Shown here: positions 18,485-28,119 of the stretch, in pieces | How positions within the stretch are numbered: position 1 is the stretch's first letter | How the letters are laid out: each line of letters opens with the position of its first letter | Assembly: GCA_947632545.1 (NCBI GenBank) | Contig: CANRPP010000007.1 | Coordinates: 1-48,317, forward strand | Reading direction: 5' to 3' | DNA from: an uncultured Bacilli bacterium | GTDB taxonomy: Bacteria; Bacillota_I; Bacilli_A; RF39; UBA660 | DNA: 48,317 nucleotides | Position numbers and translations under genes: made by a program | Notes under the pieces: generated by a model | Seen by the model: only the letters and a program-made list of their open reading frames with translations | Told to the model about the DNA's origin: nothing | The model's database searches: none

Positions 18485-19897
18485 ATGGATAATATTATGA
18501 AACCATTTATTGCAATATATCATGTAGTAAGTAAAGTACTTAGTTTCCCTTCTAAATTACTTAAAAAGACTAGTGAAGATGTAGCAGTAAATATTGAACA
18601 AAAAAGACTTAATAACGATATAAAAAATGATAGTATAGGAATTAATGATAATAGTTTTGAAGGTATTGCTAAACATGAAGAAGAAAAAAAATTAATCTCA
18701 TACAGATATACAATCCAAGCAGCAAATAAAAGAAAAGAAACGGGAATATTTGATGCTGAAAGTGAAAGTGATGTTAAAGGTTTTTTTGAAAGTCAAGGTT
18801 ATAAAGTTTTAAAAGTAGAAAAGAAAAAATCATATGATATTGAATTAGGTGGTAATGGTCCATTAAAAGCCGGAAATTTATCTTTTTCACTAACTCAACT
18901 ATCAACATATATAAAAGCAGGAATTCCTTTAGTTGATGCTGTAAGAATTCTTGCAAGACAATCTCATAAACTAAATGAAAGAAGAGCTTATGAAAGATTG
19001 GTATATGATTTATTAAAAGGTGAAAATTTATCTGATGCTATGATAAGACAAGGAAAAAAATTTCCAAAATTATTAATTAATATGATAAAAACAGCTGAAA
19101 TGACAGGAGATTTACCTACTATATTAGATGATATGGCTGATTATTATACATCAATTGAAAAAACAAGAAAACAAATGATTAGTGCTATGACTTATCCTGC
19201 AGTTGTAATTTTATTAGCAATAGGTGTACTTATATTTATGTTAGTATATTTAGTACCACAATTTGTTCAGTTATTTGAAAGTCAAGATGCTACACTTCCT
19301 GCTATAACATTATTTGTTATAGGTACAAGTGAATTTTTAAAGAATAATTACATAATTATAATTATTATAACTATAATAACAATTTTACTATTTTATTATT
19401 TATATAATAATATAAAACAATTTAGATGTTTTATTCAAAAGATATTAATGCATATTCCTGTTTTTGGAAATATAATTATATATAATGAAATAGCTAACTT
19501 TACAAAAACCTTCGCATCACTTTTAAATCATGGAGTCTTTATAACTGATAGTATGGAAATATTATCAAAAATTACTAATAATGAAGTATATAAATCAATA
19601 ATTGCTAAAACCTTAAATAATTTAGGAAAAGGAGACTCTATATCATCAGCTTTTAAAGGAGAATGGGCAATACCAATTGTTGCTTATGAAATGCTGGTAA
19701 CTGGAGAAAAAACAGGTCAATTAGGTTTAATGATGGAAAAAGTTGCTGATCATTTTCAAGAATTACATAAAACAATGATTAATCAAATGAAAAGTTTATT
19801 AGAACCACTTATGATAATAGTCCTAGCAGTAATAGTAGGTATTATCTTATTATCAATAGTTGTTCCAATGTTTGATATATATAGAAAGATTCAATAG
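18485..19897 (+). CDS. Type II secretion/type IV pilus inner-membrane platform protein (GspF/PilC family)
   Basis: Duplicated GspF domains: LSFSLTQLSTYIKAGIPLVDAVRIL...MIKTAEMTGDLPTILDDMADYY and EIANFTKTFASLLNHGVFITDSMEIL...MLVTGEKTGQLGLMMEKVADHF. Confidence 0.92.
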   Translation: MDNIMKPFIAIYHVVSKVLSFPSKLLKKTSEDVAVNIEQKRLNNDIKNDSIGINDNSFEGIAKHEEEKKLISYRYTIQAANKRKETGIFDAESESDVKGFFESQGYKVLKVEKKKSYDIELGGNGPLKAGNLSFSLTQLSTYIKAGIPLVDAVRILARQSHKLNERRAYERLVYDLLKGENLSDAMIRQGKKFPKLLINMIKTAEMTGDLPTILDDMADYYTSIEKTRKQMISAMTYPAVVILLAIGVLIFMLVYLVPQFVQLFESQDATLPAITLFVIGTSEFLKNNYIIIIIITIITILLFYYLYNNIKQFRCFIQKILMHIPVFGNIIIYNEIANFTKTFASLLNHGVFITDSMEILSKITNNEVYKSIIAKTLNNLGKGDSISSAFKGEWAIPIVAYEMLVTGEKTGQLGLMMEKVADHFQELHKTMINQMKSLLEPLMIIVLAVIVGIILLSIVVPMFDIYRKIQ

Positions 19898-19905
19898 GTG
19901 TATTT

Positions 19906-20673
19906 ATGGAAAACGTTATGTATTATATTTTATTTTTTATACTAGGAACATATATGGGATCATTTTATACTTTAGTAGGACTTCGTATACCTAAAAATGA
20001 ACCTTTTATATTTGCAAGATCAAGATGTGATGACTGTAAACATAAATTATCATTATTAGATATGATTCCAATATTTTCTTACATATTCTTGCGTGGTAAA
20101 TGTAGATACTGTAAGAGTAAAATAGATATTTTATCAACATATATAGAATTTTTTACAGGATTATTATTTCTAGTATCATATCACAGTTTTGGTATGTCTA
20201 TAGAATTATTATTAGCATTAGGAGTAGTATCATTACTTGCCATTGTAATTGTTAGTGATTTAACTTATTTAATTATACCTGATGAAATTTTAATATTTTT
20301 TGGAATATACTTTATAATAATTCAATTTTTATTATTAGGCTTTAAAGGAGTAATATCTCATTTAGCAGTTGGTATATTTTTATTCATTATCATGTATTTA
20401 ATTATGATTATTGGAAATAAAGTATTTAAAAAAGAAAGTATGGGTGGCGGAGATGTTAAAATGATGTTTATATTTGGTCTAGTTTTAGATCCGCTATTAG
20501 GTGTCTTAACAATATTTTTAGGTAGTTTATTTGCTCTACCTATATCGATATTATTATATATTTCAAATAATGAAAAAGTTATACCATTTGGACCATTTCT
20601 TTTATTAGGATTTGCATTTATATTTTTTACTAAAATAACAAGTCTAGATATAATAAATTGGTTAGGTCTATAA
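19906..20673 (+). CDS. Prepilin peptidase (A24 family)
   Basis: RCDDCKHKLSLLDMIPIFSYIFLRGKCRYCKSKI zinc-like motif; SDLTYLIIPDEI; MGGGDVKMM. Confidence 0.94.
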   Translation: MENVMYYILFFILGTYMGSFYTLVGLRIPKNEPFIFARSRCDDCKHKLSLLDMIPIFSYIFLRGKCRYCKSKIDILSTYIEFFTGLLFLVSYHSFGMSIELLLALGVVSLLAIVIVSDLTYLIIPDEILIFFGIYFIIIQFLLLGFKGVISHLAVGIFLFIIMYLIMIIGNKVFKKESMGGGDVKMMFIFGLVLDPLLGVLTIFLGSLFALPISILLYISNNEKVIPFGPFLLLGFAFIFFTKITSLDIINWLGL

Positions 20674-20697
20674 GAAAGTTATACTTTCTTTTTTTTA
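20673..20697 (+). terminator. Terminator
   Basis: AGAAAGT/ACTTTCT followed by T8. Confidence 0.65.
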
Positions 20698-20731
20698 AAT
20701 TTTAGTTTATTATATAGAAAAGGTGATATTA

Positions 20732-22036
20732 ATGAAAAATTTAACAATTCTTCCAGCTGATACTTATACTGTTGTAAATAAAACTATAATAAATAGTAAT
20801 GATAGAAAAATAATTACTATGTTATATCAACCTATTATTGGTTATACTGCAACAAGTCTTTATTTTACATTAATAGATGATTTAGATAAATTAGAACTTA
20901 TAAGTGATGATTTAACACATCACCATTTAATGGCAACAATGCAGTTAAAATTAGAAAGTATAGTTAATGCAAGAGAAAAATTAGAAGCTGTAGGTTTATT
21001 AAAAACATATGTAAAAAAGTCTAATGTAAATCATTATGTTTATTTATTATTTTCACCAATATCAGCTAATGAATTTTTTAATCATCCTATTCTTAATATT
21101 GTATTATATAATAATTTAGGAAAGAATGAATATGATAAATTAATTTCTTATTATAAAGTACCAAGATTAAGCTTAAAGAATTATGAAGATATAACTTCTA
21201 AATTTGATGAAGTATTTACTACAGTTCCAAATAGAAGTATTGAACTTAATGAAGATATAGCTAGTAAAAATAAAAATGAGTTATATTTAGAAAAATGTAT
21301 TGATTTTAATATGTTAATCTCAAGTATTCCAACTAGTATGGTAAATGATAAATGTTTTACTGAAGATGTAAAAAACTTAATTAATGCTTTAGCTTTTACA
21401 TATAATTTAGATGATAATGTAATAATATCTTTAGTAAGAAATTCTATAAATGAAAAGGGATTAATAGATAAAACTATTTTAAGAAAAAGTGCTAGAAATT
21501 ATTATCAATTTGAAGAGTCAGGAAAACTTCCAACACTTATTTATAATAAACAACCAGATTATTTAAAAAAGCCTGAAGGTGATAATAGTAAATGGGCTAA
21601 AATGGTATATACTTTTGAAAATATTACTCCATATGATTTTTTAAAAGCAAAATATAAAGGAGCAGAACCTACTACTAGAGATTTAAAATTAGTAGAAAAC
21701 TTATTAATAGATCAGAAATTATCTCCAGGTGTTGTAAATGTTTTACTAGCGTATGTATTAAAAGTAAATAACCAGAAATTAAATAAAAATTTTATTGAAT
21801 CAATTGTAGGACAATGGAAAAGATTAAATATTGAAACAGTAGAAGACGCTATGAAAATAACAGAAAAAGAACATAAGAAAATGAAAAAGATAATGAATAA
21901 AAATACTACACCTAAAACAACTAAAATAGTTAAAGAAGAACCATTACCTGCATGGTTTGATAAAAATATAGAAAATGAAAATCCAACAGAAGAAGAAAAG
22001 GAAGAATTAGAAAGTATCTTAAAAGAACTTGTCTAA
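20732..22036 (+). CDS. dnaB: Replication initiation/membrane attachment protein DnaB-like (DnaD-fold)
   Basis: NDRKIITMLYQPIIGYTATSLYFTLIDD; DRDLKLVENLLIDQKLSPGVVNVLLAYVL-type DDBH2 region; C-terminal LPAWF. Confidence 0.82.
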   Translation: MKNLTILPADTYTVVNKTIINSNDRKIITMLYQPIIGYTATSLYFTLIDDLDKLELISDDLTHHHLMATMQLKLESIVNAREKLEAVGLLKTYVKKSNVNHYVYLLFSPISANEFFNHPILNIVLYNNLGKNEYDKLISYYKVPRLSLKNYEDITSKFDEVFTTVPNRSIELNEDIASKNKNELYLEKCIDFNMLISSIPTSMVNDKCFTEDVKNLINALAFTYNLDDNVIISLVRNSINEKGLIDKTILRKSARNYYQFEESGKLPTLIYNKQPDYLKKPEGDNSKWAKMVYTFENITPYDFLKAKYKGAEPTTRDLKLVENLLIDQKLSPGVVNVLLAYVLKVNNQKLNKNFIESIVGQWKRLNIETVEDAMKITEKEHKKMKKIMNKNTTPKTTKIVKEEPLPAWFDKNIENENPTEEEKEELESILKELV

Positions 22037-22082
22037 TTCTTTATTTTATGGTATAATATCAAACGTTTTAAGGAGTATTATA

Positions 22083-22619
22083 ATGAATAAACTAAAAAAT
22101 ATGATTTCTTATTTTATGTCTATAAAAGAAGTAAGAAATAGAGTATTATCAATTATATATATTATAGTATTTTTAATCTTTTCTACATGGTTTATATTTG
22201 GCCCTAGAGAAAAATTAGTATATGCTGCTATTAATATAAATAATTCTAGAGTAAAAAATAAAAATATAGTAATTACTAGTAATGATACATTAAAATATAA
22301 TAAAGAAGCATATAATTTTAATGTCATTAATAAGACTAATAAGAAAACTGATTATGAAATTATTTTAGTAAATGATTATACTAAAAGTATTTTAAAAAAA
22401 TGTAAAATATTGTCAAATAATTATTTGAAATTTCGTATAAAATCAAATGATAGTTATAGTGTAGATAGAAATGTAAGAATTAATGGTATTATTTATAAAA
22501 GCACGTTAAATCCAAATGAATCAAAGAAAATGTCAATTAAATTATGGTTAGATAAAGAAAAAGAAGATAATGAATGTTATTACCCATTACTAAAAATAGA
22601 GGATAAAATTGACAAATAA
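22083..22619 (+). CDS. Membrane-anchored hypothetical protein
   Basis: SD AAGGAG precedes ATG 22083; single N-terminal TM. Confidence 0.65.
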   Translation: MNKLKNMISYFMSIKEVRNRVLSIIYIIVFLIFSTWFIFGPREKLVYAAININNSRVKNKNIVITSNDTLKYNKEAYNFNVINKTNKKTDYEIILVNDYTKSILKKCKILSNNYLKFRIKSNDSYSVDRNVRINGIIYKSTLNPNESKKMSIKLWLDKEKEDNECYYPLLKIEDKIDK

Positions 22620-22691
22620 TTTACTTGTATTTTACAAATACATATGTTATCATTAAAAAGTAGTCAAAAAATATAAAGGGTGAATTAATAA

Positions 22692-23189
22692 ATGTTAGAT
22701 AGATACAGGAAGGAATTTATAGATATTATAAATCCCATAACGAATAATAATGAGTTTTTAAAAACTAAAAAAGAAACTCATCATGGTATAAATAGATTTG
22801 ATCATTTAATTAGGGTATCATATTTTTCATATATAATTACTAGATTTCTAAAATTAAAATATAAAGAAACTGCACGTGCAGGACTTTTACATGATTTTTT
22901 TACAAATGAAACTAAAGGAGAATCACAGATTAATGCTTTAAAAAATCATCCAACATACGCATTAGAAAATGCTAAAAAGTATTATAAGTTAACAGAAAGA
23001 GAAGAAGATATAATAAAAAATCATATGTTTCCTGTTACTAAAACTCCACCAAAATATATAGAGAGTTGGATAGTTGATATAGTTGATGATGTTGCTAGTA
23101 TTTATGAAAGATGTAAAAGTAGTTGCATTCATTCTAAAGCAGCTATCAATTTCTTATTAATATTACTTATAAATTTTATTCAAAGATAA
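22692..23189 (+). CDS. HD-domain putative phosphohydrolase
   Basis: RFDHLIRVSYFSYII...TARAGLLHDFF; IIKNHMFP; VDIVDDVASI. Confidence 0.8.
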   Translation: MLDRYRKEFIDIINPITNNNEFLKTKKETHHGINRFDHLIRVSYFSYIITRFLKLKYKETARAGLLHDFFTNETKGESQINALKNHPTYALENAKKYYKLTEREEDIIKNHMFPVTKTPPKYIESWIVDIVDDVASIYERCKSSCIHSKAAINFLLILLINFIQR

Positions 23190-23252
23190 GCTAGGCTTAT
23201 TTTTTTTTGAAAAAATAAATAATATATGTTATTATTTATATACAGTTATTAC

Positions 23253-23329
23253 GTTTTCGTAGCTCAGTAGGATAGAGCAATCGCCTCCTAAGCGATAGGT
23301 CGGGAGTTCGAATCTCCCCGAGAACACCA
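23253..23329 (+). tRNA. tRNA-Arg (anticodon CCU), CCA encoded
   Basis: Acceptor GTTTTCG/CGAGAAC, D arm GCTC...GAGC, anticodon arm ATCGC-CTCCTAA-GCGAT, T arm GGGAG-TTCGAAT-CTCCC, ACCA. Confidence 0.97.
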
Positions 23330-23365
23330 GATAGATAGGAAACTCGAACTTTGGAGTAAAAATAG

Positions 23366-23396
23366 AAAACGTACTTAATAAAAGTGCGTTTTTATA
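23366..23396 (+). terminator. Terminator downstream of tRNA-Arg
   Basis: ACGTACT/AGTGCGT stem (one G-T pair) followed by TTTTT. Confidence 0.65.
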
Positions 23397-23536
23397 ATTA
23401 TTCGTATATTACAAACAAATAAAATCAAAATAATAATATAAGTATTGTCTAAATAAGTAAAATTAGATAATTATTAATTGAATTTATTGCAAAATAGATA
23501 TAGTATATTAATAGAAAAGATAAAGTTGGTGATTAT

Positions 23537-24907
23537 ATGAATAATACAAAATCAATATTATTTTTAATTAATGGATTAGGTGTAGCATCAAAAGATTCAT
23601 TTGATATTAAATTTAATGATATGATGCCTAATTTAAGTATGTTAATGAAAAATTATATTTTTGCCCATTTAGAAAATAAAAGTTATAATTATAGAAATGG
23701 TTTTAGAAACTTTAGTTTAGGTAGTGATTTATTGCCAACATATCATATACTAGAAAATGATGTTAATTTTCAAAATAATCAAATAGTTAATAATATTGCA
23801 GTAGATGCGATTGCTAACAATACTAAAGTACAATTATATTGTTTTTTAGATAATATACAAGTAATTAATCAAATTGTAAAAATAGTTAACGTCTTAAGAC
23901 CAAAAGGAACATTTGGAATTTATATTCATATTGTTATTAGGCAAAAAGATATACTTAATTATGATGATATTATAAAGATGGTTAAACAATTAGAAGATAA
24001 AATAACCTTATCTAAAAATGTACAAATTGGTACTGTAGTAGGAGAAAGAAAAATAAATTCTGATAAATATTATGAGTTACTACTAAAACAAATGGGAGAA
24101 AAATGGCCAGACTATACTAGAAAGTTTAATTATGAAAAAACAACAGGAACAATACCACGTGATATAGAACCATTCTATATGAATACAGGTTTTAAACTAG
24201 AAGCAAATGATATTGCATTGTTTTTAAACTATGAAGATGTAGATTGCGATGGTTTTATAAAAAAATTATCAAAAGTTAAACTATATACATTATTTCCTAT
24301 GAAATTATATCCATATGCTATAAATATATATAAAGATATACCACCAAATGATTACTTTTCTAAAACTTTAGAAACTAATCACTTAAAATGTTTAATTTTA
24401 ACAACAGAAGATAGAATTCCTACAATAACATATAATTTATGTGGACTAAAAGATACTAAATCACCAAATATTGATTATCTAAATATAAATGATAAAGACT
24501 TAAATATAACAGAATTATTAAATAGAACTTATCAATATATTATATTTGATTATGATATAGGTATTTATAAAGAAATTGGTAAAATAAAAGACTTTTTAAT
24601 GATACTAGATAATCAAATAGATGAAATATATAAAAGTTGTGATCAAAATGGTTATAATTTATATATATCATCTTTATATGGACTATATAAAGAATATATA
24701 GTAGGTATAGATAAAAAAGTAATATTAGATTATTCAAAAGAAGTACCTGCTGTTATAATAAATAATAATTATCCAGCATCAAAATATACCTTAAAATATG
24801 GTGATACTCATGATTTATCAAATACAATTTTTAATTCTATTACAAATGATATAAATATAAAAACTTTATTTAGAAAAAGAGGTATACTGGCATTTTTTAA
24901 AGATTAA
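23537..24907 (+). CDS. Degenerate alkaline-phosphatase/iPGM-superfamily protein
   Basis: N-terminus SILFLINGLGV...MMPNLSMLMKNYIFAHLEN parallels iPGM. Middle LYCFLDNIQVINQIVKIVNVLRPKG...GIYIHIVIRQKDI...GTVVGERKINSDKYYELLLKQM parallels the iPGM inserted domain. Metal/Ser motifs are not preserved. Confidence 0.45.
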   Translation: MNNTKSILFLINGLGVASKDSFDIKFNDMMPNLSMLMKNYIFAHLENKSYNYRNGFRNFSLGSDLLPTYHILENDVNFQNNQIVNNIAVDAIANNTKVQLYCFLDNIQVINQIVKIVNVLRPKGTFGIYIHIVIRQKDILNYDDIIKMVKQLEDKITLSKNVQIGTVVGERKINSDKYYELLLKQMGEKWPDYTRKFNYEKTTGTIPRDIEPFYMNTGFKLEANDIALFLNYEDVDCDGFIKKLSKVKLYTLFPMKLYPYAINIYKDIPPNDYFSKTLETNHLKCLILTTEDRIPTITYNLCGLKDTKSPNIDYLNINDKDLNITELLNRTYQYIIFDYDIGIYKEIGKIKDFLMILDNQIDEIYKSCDQNGYNLYISSLYGLYKEYIVGIDKKVILDYSKEVPAVIINNNYPASKYTLKYGDTHDLSNTIFNSITNDINIKTLFRKRGILAFFKD

Positions 24908-24930
24908 TGTAAAACTATATGTAAAATAGA

Positions 24931-24959
24931 AGAAAGAGTGTAAATATCTTTCTTTTTTT
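24931..24959 (+). terminator. Terminator
   Basis: AGAAAGA (24931-24937)/TCTTTCT (24947-24953) then T-tract. Confidence 0.6.
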
Positions 24960-24984
24960 ATGATAAAATAAAAATGGTGATTAT

Positions 24985-25599
24985 ATGCATAATTATAAAT
25001 TATATAGAAATTTAAAAGATATTATAGTTCCTTCAATATCTAGAAAAAATATCTCAAACTATAAAGTAGTAATTGATAATGATATTTTACCAATAGAAGT
25101 ATATTATCCAAATAAAAATATAAAATTAGAAAATATTATTATATATATTCCTAGAGACAATAAAACAACTAATTTATATAATGATTTAGCTATAAATACT
25201 AACAATTTAGTTATTGTATTAGATTATGATAGTAATAAGAAAAATTATTATAATACCATAAAATATATATATAATAATACTGATAATATAAAAATAAAAG
25301 CAGATAATATAACAATAATGTCAGATAATGAAGGTAGTGATATAGAAAAATATATTATAAATAAATCAATAGAGACTTCTGATTTCAAAATAAATAAATC
25401 GATATTGTTAGAGCCTACTATTTCACTAAAAGATAAAAATTTAAAGAATAGTTTAATAGTTATAAATCAAGATAATGATAATAAAAAATTATTTAACTGT
25501 AATTGTACAAAAATGTATTTAGATGATTTCTTTAATGGTAATAGTACTGCACTTAATAATCGTATATATAGTGAAATTAATGATTATATAGGAGGATAA
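24985..25599 (+). CDS. Possible degenerate alpha/beta-hydrolase-fold protein
   Basis: NLVIVLDYD...YYNTIKYIYNNTDNIKIKADNITIMSDNEGSDIEKYII resembles an HSL-like hydrolase with GDSAG replaced by SDNEG. Confidence 0.4.
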   Translation: MHNYKLYRNLKDIIVPSISRKNISNYKVVIDNDILPIEVYYPNKNIKLENIIIYIPRDNKTTNLYNDLAINTNNLVIVLDYDSNKKNYYNTIKYIYNNTDNIKIKADNITIMSDNEGSDIEKYIINKSIETSDFKINKSILLEPTISLKDKNLKNSLIVINQDNDNKKLFNCNCTKMYLDDFFNGNSTALNNRIYSEINDYIGG

Positions 25600-25600
25600 A

Positions 25601-26125
25601 ATGGATAAAAGAAAAACCAAAAAAGAAATAGTTAAAATGTTATTAAATGTTGATTTGTTAGAACAAGATGAAGAAGAATTATTAGATTTATTAATAGATC
25701 AACCAATCGCAATAGATGTAGATAAACAAGAAGAACAAAAAATGACTTTTGGAGATAAAGTGGCTGATAAAATAAGTGCGATAGCAGGTAGTTGGGGTTT
25801 TATATTAATGTTCATAATATTTTTATTAGGTTGGATAATCTTAAATACTGTTATTTTAACAAAACAAGATCAAATAGATCCATACCCATTTATTTTACTA
25901 AACTTGGTTTTATCATGTATCGCAGCACTTCAAGCTCCAATAATTATGATGAGTCAAAATAGACAAGCTGAAAAAGATAGTTTACGAAACCAAAATGATT
26001 ATAGAACAGATTTAAAAAGTGAATTAATATTAGAATCACTTCATGATGATTTAGATAAAATATCTAAAAATCAGAAGAAAATATTAAGATTATTAGAAGG
26101 AGAACAAGAAAATGAAGAAAAATAA
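25601..26125 (+). CDS. DUF1003 family membrane protein
   Basis: TFGDKVADKISAIAGSWGFILMFIIFLLGWIILNT...DPYPFILLNLVLSCIAALQAPIIMMSQNRQAEKDSLRNQNDYRTDLKSE. Confidence 0.92.
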   Translation: MDKRKTKKEIVKMLLNVDLLEQDEEELLDLLIDQPIAIDVDKQEEQKMTFGDKVADKISAIAGSWGFILMFIIFLLGWIILNTVILTKQDQIDPYPFILLNLVLSCIAALQAPIIMMSQNRQAEKDSLRNQNDYRTDLKSELILESLHDDLDKISKNQKKILRLLEGEQENEEK

Positions 26126-26636
26126 ATTAATATATATCATACTTATACTTTTTGTAGCGTTATTAATAACAGGATGTAATAGTAAGAAAAATGAATCATC
26201 AGTAAAAGGAATTGATACTAATAAATATAAAACAGATGGATTAAAGTTAATAAATTGTAAAACAGATACAGATACATCAGATGGCGTAGATATAGATATA
26301 AAAATGAAAGTATATTATGATAAAGATGGATATTTATCAATATTAAAAAGAAATGAGTCTGTTACTAGTACAAATGAAAGCGTTATAAAAGAATATAAAG
26401 ATGCATATAAAAAATTGTATTCAGCATATGAAAATTTAGAATATTATGATAACGTTATAGAAGAAAAAGAAGATAATGTAACTAGCATTACCTATATAAA
26501 TTATAGTAAAATTAATATGGATGAACTTTTAAAAATAGAAAATATAGAAGATTATCTTACTATAACAAATGGTAAAATAAAAATATCAGATTGGAAGGAA
26601 TTTGCTAAAAAATACGGTACAACATGTGAAGAATAG
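26112..26636 (+). CDS. Lipoprotein
   Basis: MKKNKLIYIILILFVALLITGC lipobox. Confidence 0.75.
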   Translation: MKKNKLIYIILILFVALLITGCNSKKNESSVKGIDTNKYKTDGLKLINCKTDTDTSDGVDIDIKMKVYYDKDGYLSILKRNESVTSTNESVIKEYKDAYKKLYSAYENLEYYDNVIEEKEDNVTSITYINYSKINMDELLKIENIEDYLTITNGKIKISDWKEFAKKYGTTCEE

Positions 26637-26662
26637 AAGTGTATTTAATACACTTTTTTAAA
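26637..26662 (+). terminator. Terminator
   Basis: AAGTGTATT/AATACACTT then T-tract. Confidence 0.65.
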
Positions 26663-26682
26663 TTATAAATAGGAGTTAGATA

Positions 26683-27075
26683 ATGAAAAAAATAATAAAG
26701 AATATACATTATATAATCATTATGTTAGTAGCAGTAATTTTATTAGTATATGGTTTAATCTATCATATAAATAAAATTAATTATAATAAAAATGCAATTA
26801 TAACTTCTGCTAAAATATATCAATTATCTAATAATAATGGTATAAAAACATTATATTTAAAATATGTTATAAACAATAAAAATTATAATAGTGTTTTATC
26901 TACTAAAGATAAAAATATAAAAATGGGTACTAAAATTAAAATATATTGTGATAGGAAAAATCCTAAATTCTGTACAGATGGTAAAATATCAAATTATGGC
27001 TTATGCTTAATAATATTAGGAACAATAATTTTAATTATTGATATATTAATGTATCTAAAAAATAAATTGAAATAA
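26683..27075 (+). CDS. DUF3592-like membrane protein
   Basis: Two TMs flanking a beta-rich segment with KIYCDRKNPKFC. Confidence 0.5.
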   Translation: MKKIIKNIHYIIIMLVAVILLVYGLIYHINKINYNKNAIITSAKIYQLSNNNGIKTLYLKYVINNKNYNSVLSTKDKNIKMGTKIKIYCDRKNPKFCTDGKISNYGLCLIILGTIILIIDILMYLKNKLK

Positions 27076-27114
27076 ATATTAAATTATGCTATAGTTAGGA
27101 TAGGGTGATTGACT

Positions 27115-27597
27115 ATGAGTAATTTGATATTTTCAAATGACATGTTTACTAGCATGATTTTAAAAATTTTTTTACCAATATTAGTTATTGTAATAGTAGT
27201 AAAGATAGTAATAGATATATACGCTATACGTGCAAGAAAAAAACAAATAGAAAATATTGATGAAAAAATTAAATTTCATTCTACATTAATTTCAATAGTT
27301 ATAACAATAATATTACTAGCTATTGCAGTAAGTTTTTCTGTTAATTTCTTTAATCTTATATTAAAAAATAAAATAGTAGGTAATAAATATATTCTATATA
27401 CTATTGCAATTATATGTCCTTTAATACCAATTTTATTTTTAGTATATCTTATACCTAAATTTGTTAAATTAGTAATAAATGAAGATAATCATAATAAAAA
27501 AATAAAAAATCATAGTAATAAAAAAATAAATAATAGTATAATTAGTGATAATATTTCTACTAAAAAAGAAGTAGATGATGAAATTGAATGTATATAG
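27115..27597 (+). CDS. Membrane protein, uncharacterised
   Basis: Multiple hydrophobic segments; ATG 27115 preferred over 27109. Confidence 0.6.
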   Translation: MSNLIFSNDMFTSMILKIFLPILVIVIVVKIVIDIYAIRARKKQIENIDEKIKFHSTLISIVITIILLAIAVSFSVNFFNLILKNKIVGNKYILYTIAIICPLIPILFLVYLIPKFVKLVINEDNHNKKIKNHSNKKINNSIISDNISTKKEVDDEIECI

Positions 27598-27606
27598 GAG
27601 TTAAAA

Positions 27607-28119
27607 ATGAAAAAAAGTAAACCCCCTGTATTAGTTATTTTATGTATGTTTTTATTACTATTATTAATAGTAGTACCACCCATTTTTAGAAAATATATTC
27701 CAAAAGAAAATCAACAAATTAATAATAAAGTTAATACTATACAAATTTTAAGTTGTAATAAAACATTTTCTGATAATATACATAAAGGAAGTAGTACAAG
27801 TAAATATATTAATGATGAAATTATTACTAATACTATTAATTTTACTATAATAAATAATCCAACTACCAATAACACTCCATATCAAAATAATAATCAAAGT
27901 AGTAGTGATACAACTTATGAACAGGAGTATCAAAAATTAACAACTTTAAAAGATATAAATATAAAAGTTAATGATAATGTAACAAATATGGTAATTGATA
28001 AAAAAATATATAATAAAAATAAAAATAATGAAAATATAGATAATTATTATAATCCAATAGAAATACAAAAAGAAAATTACGAATTATTAGGTTATAAGTG
28101 CCAAATAATAGAAGGCTAA
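27607..28119 (+). CDS. Signal-anchored hypothetical protein
   Basis: N-terminal TM PPVLVILCMFLLLLLIVVPPIF; SD AGGAG. Confidence 0.6.
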   Translation: MKKSKPPVLVILCMFLLLLLIVVPPIFRKYIPKENQQINNKVNTIQILSCNKTFSDNIHKGSSTSKYINDEIITNTINFTIINNPTTNNTPYQNNNQSSSDTTYEQEYQKLTTLKDINIKVNDNVTNMVIDKKIYNKNKNNENIDNYYNPIEIQKENYELLGYKCQIIEG

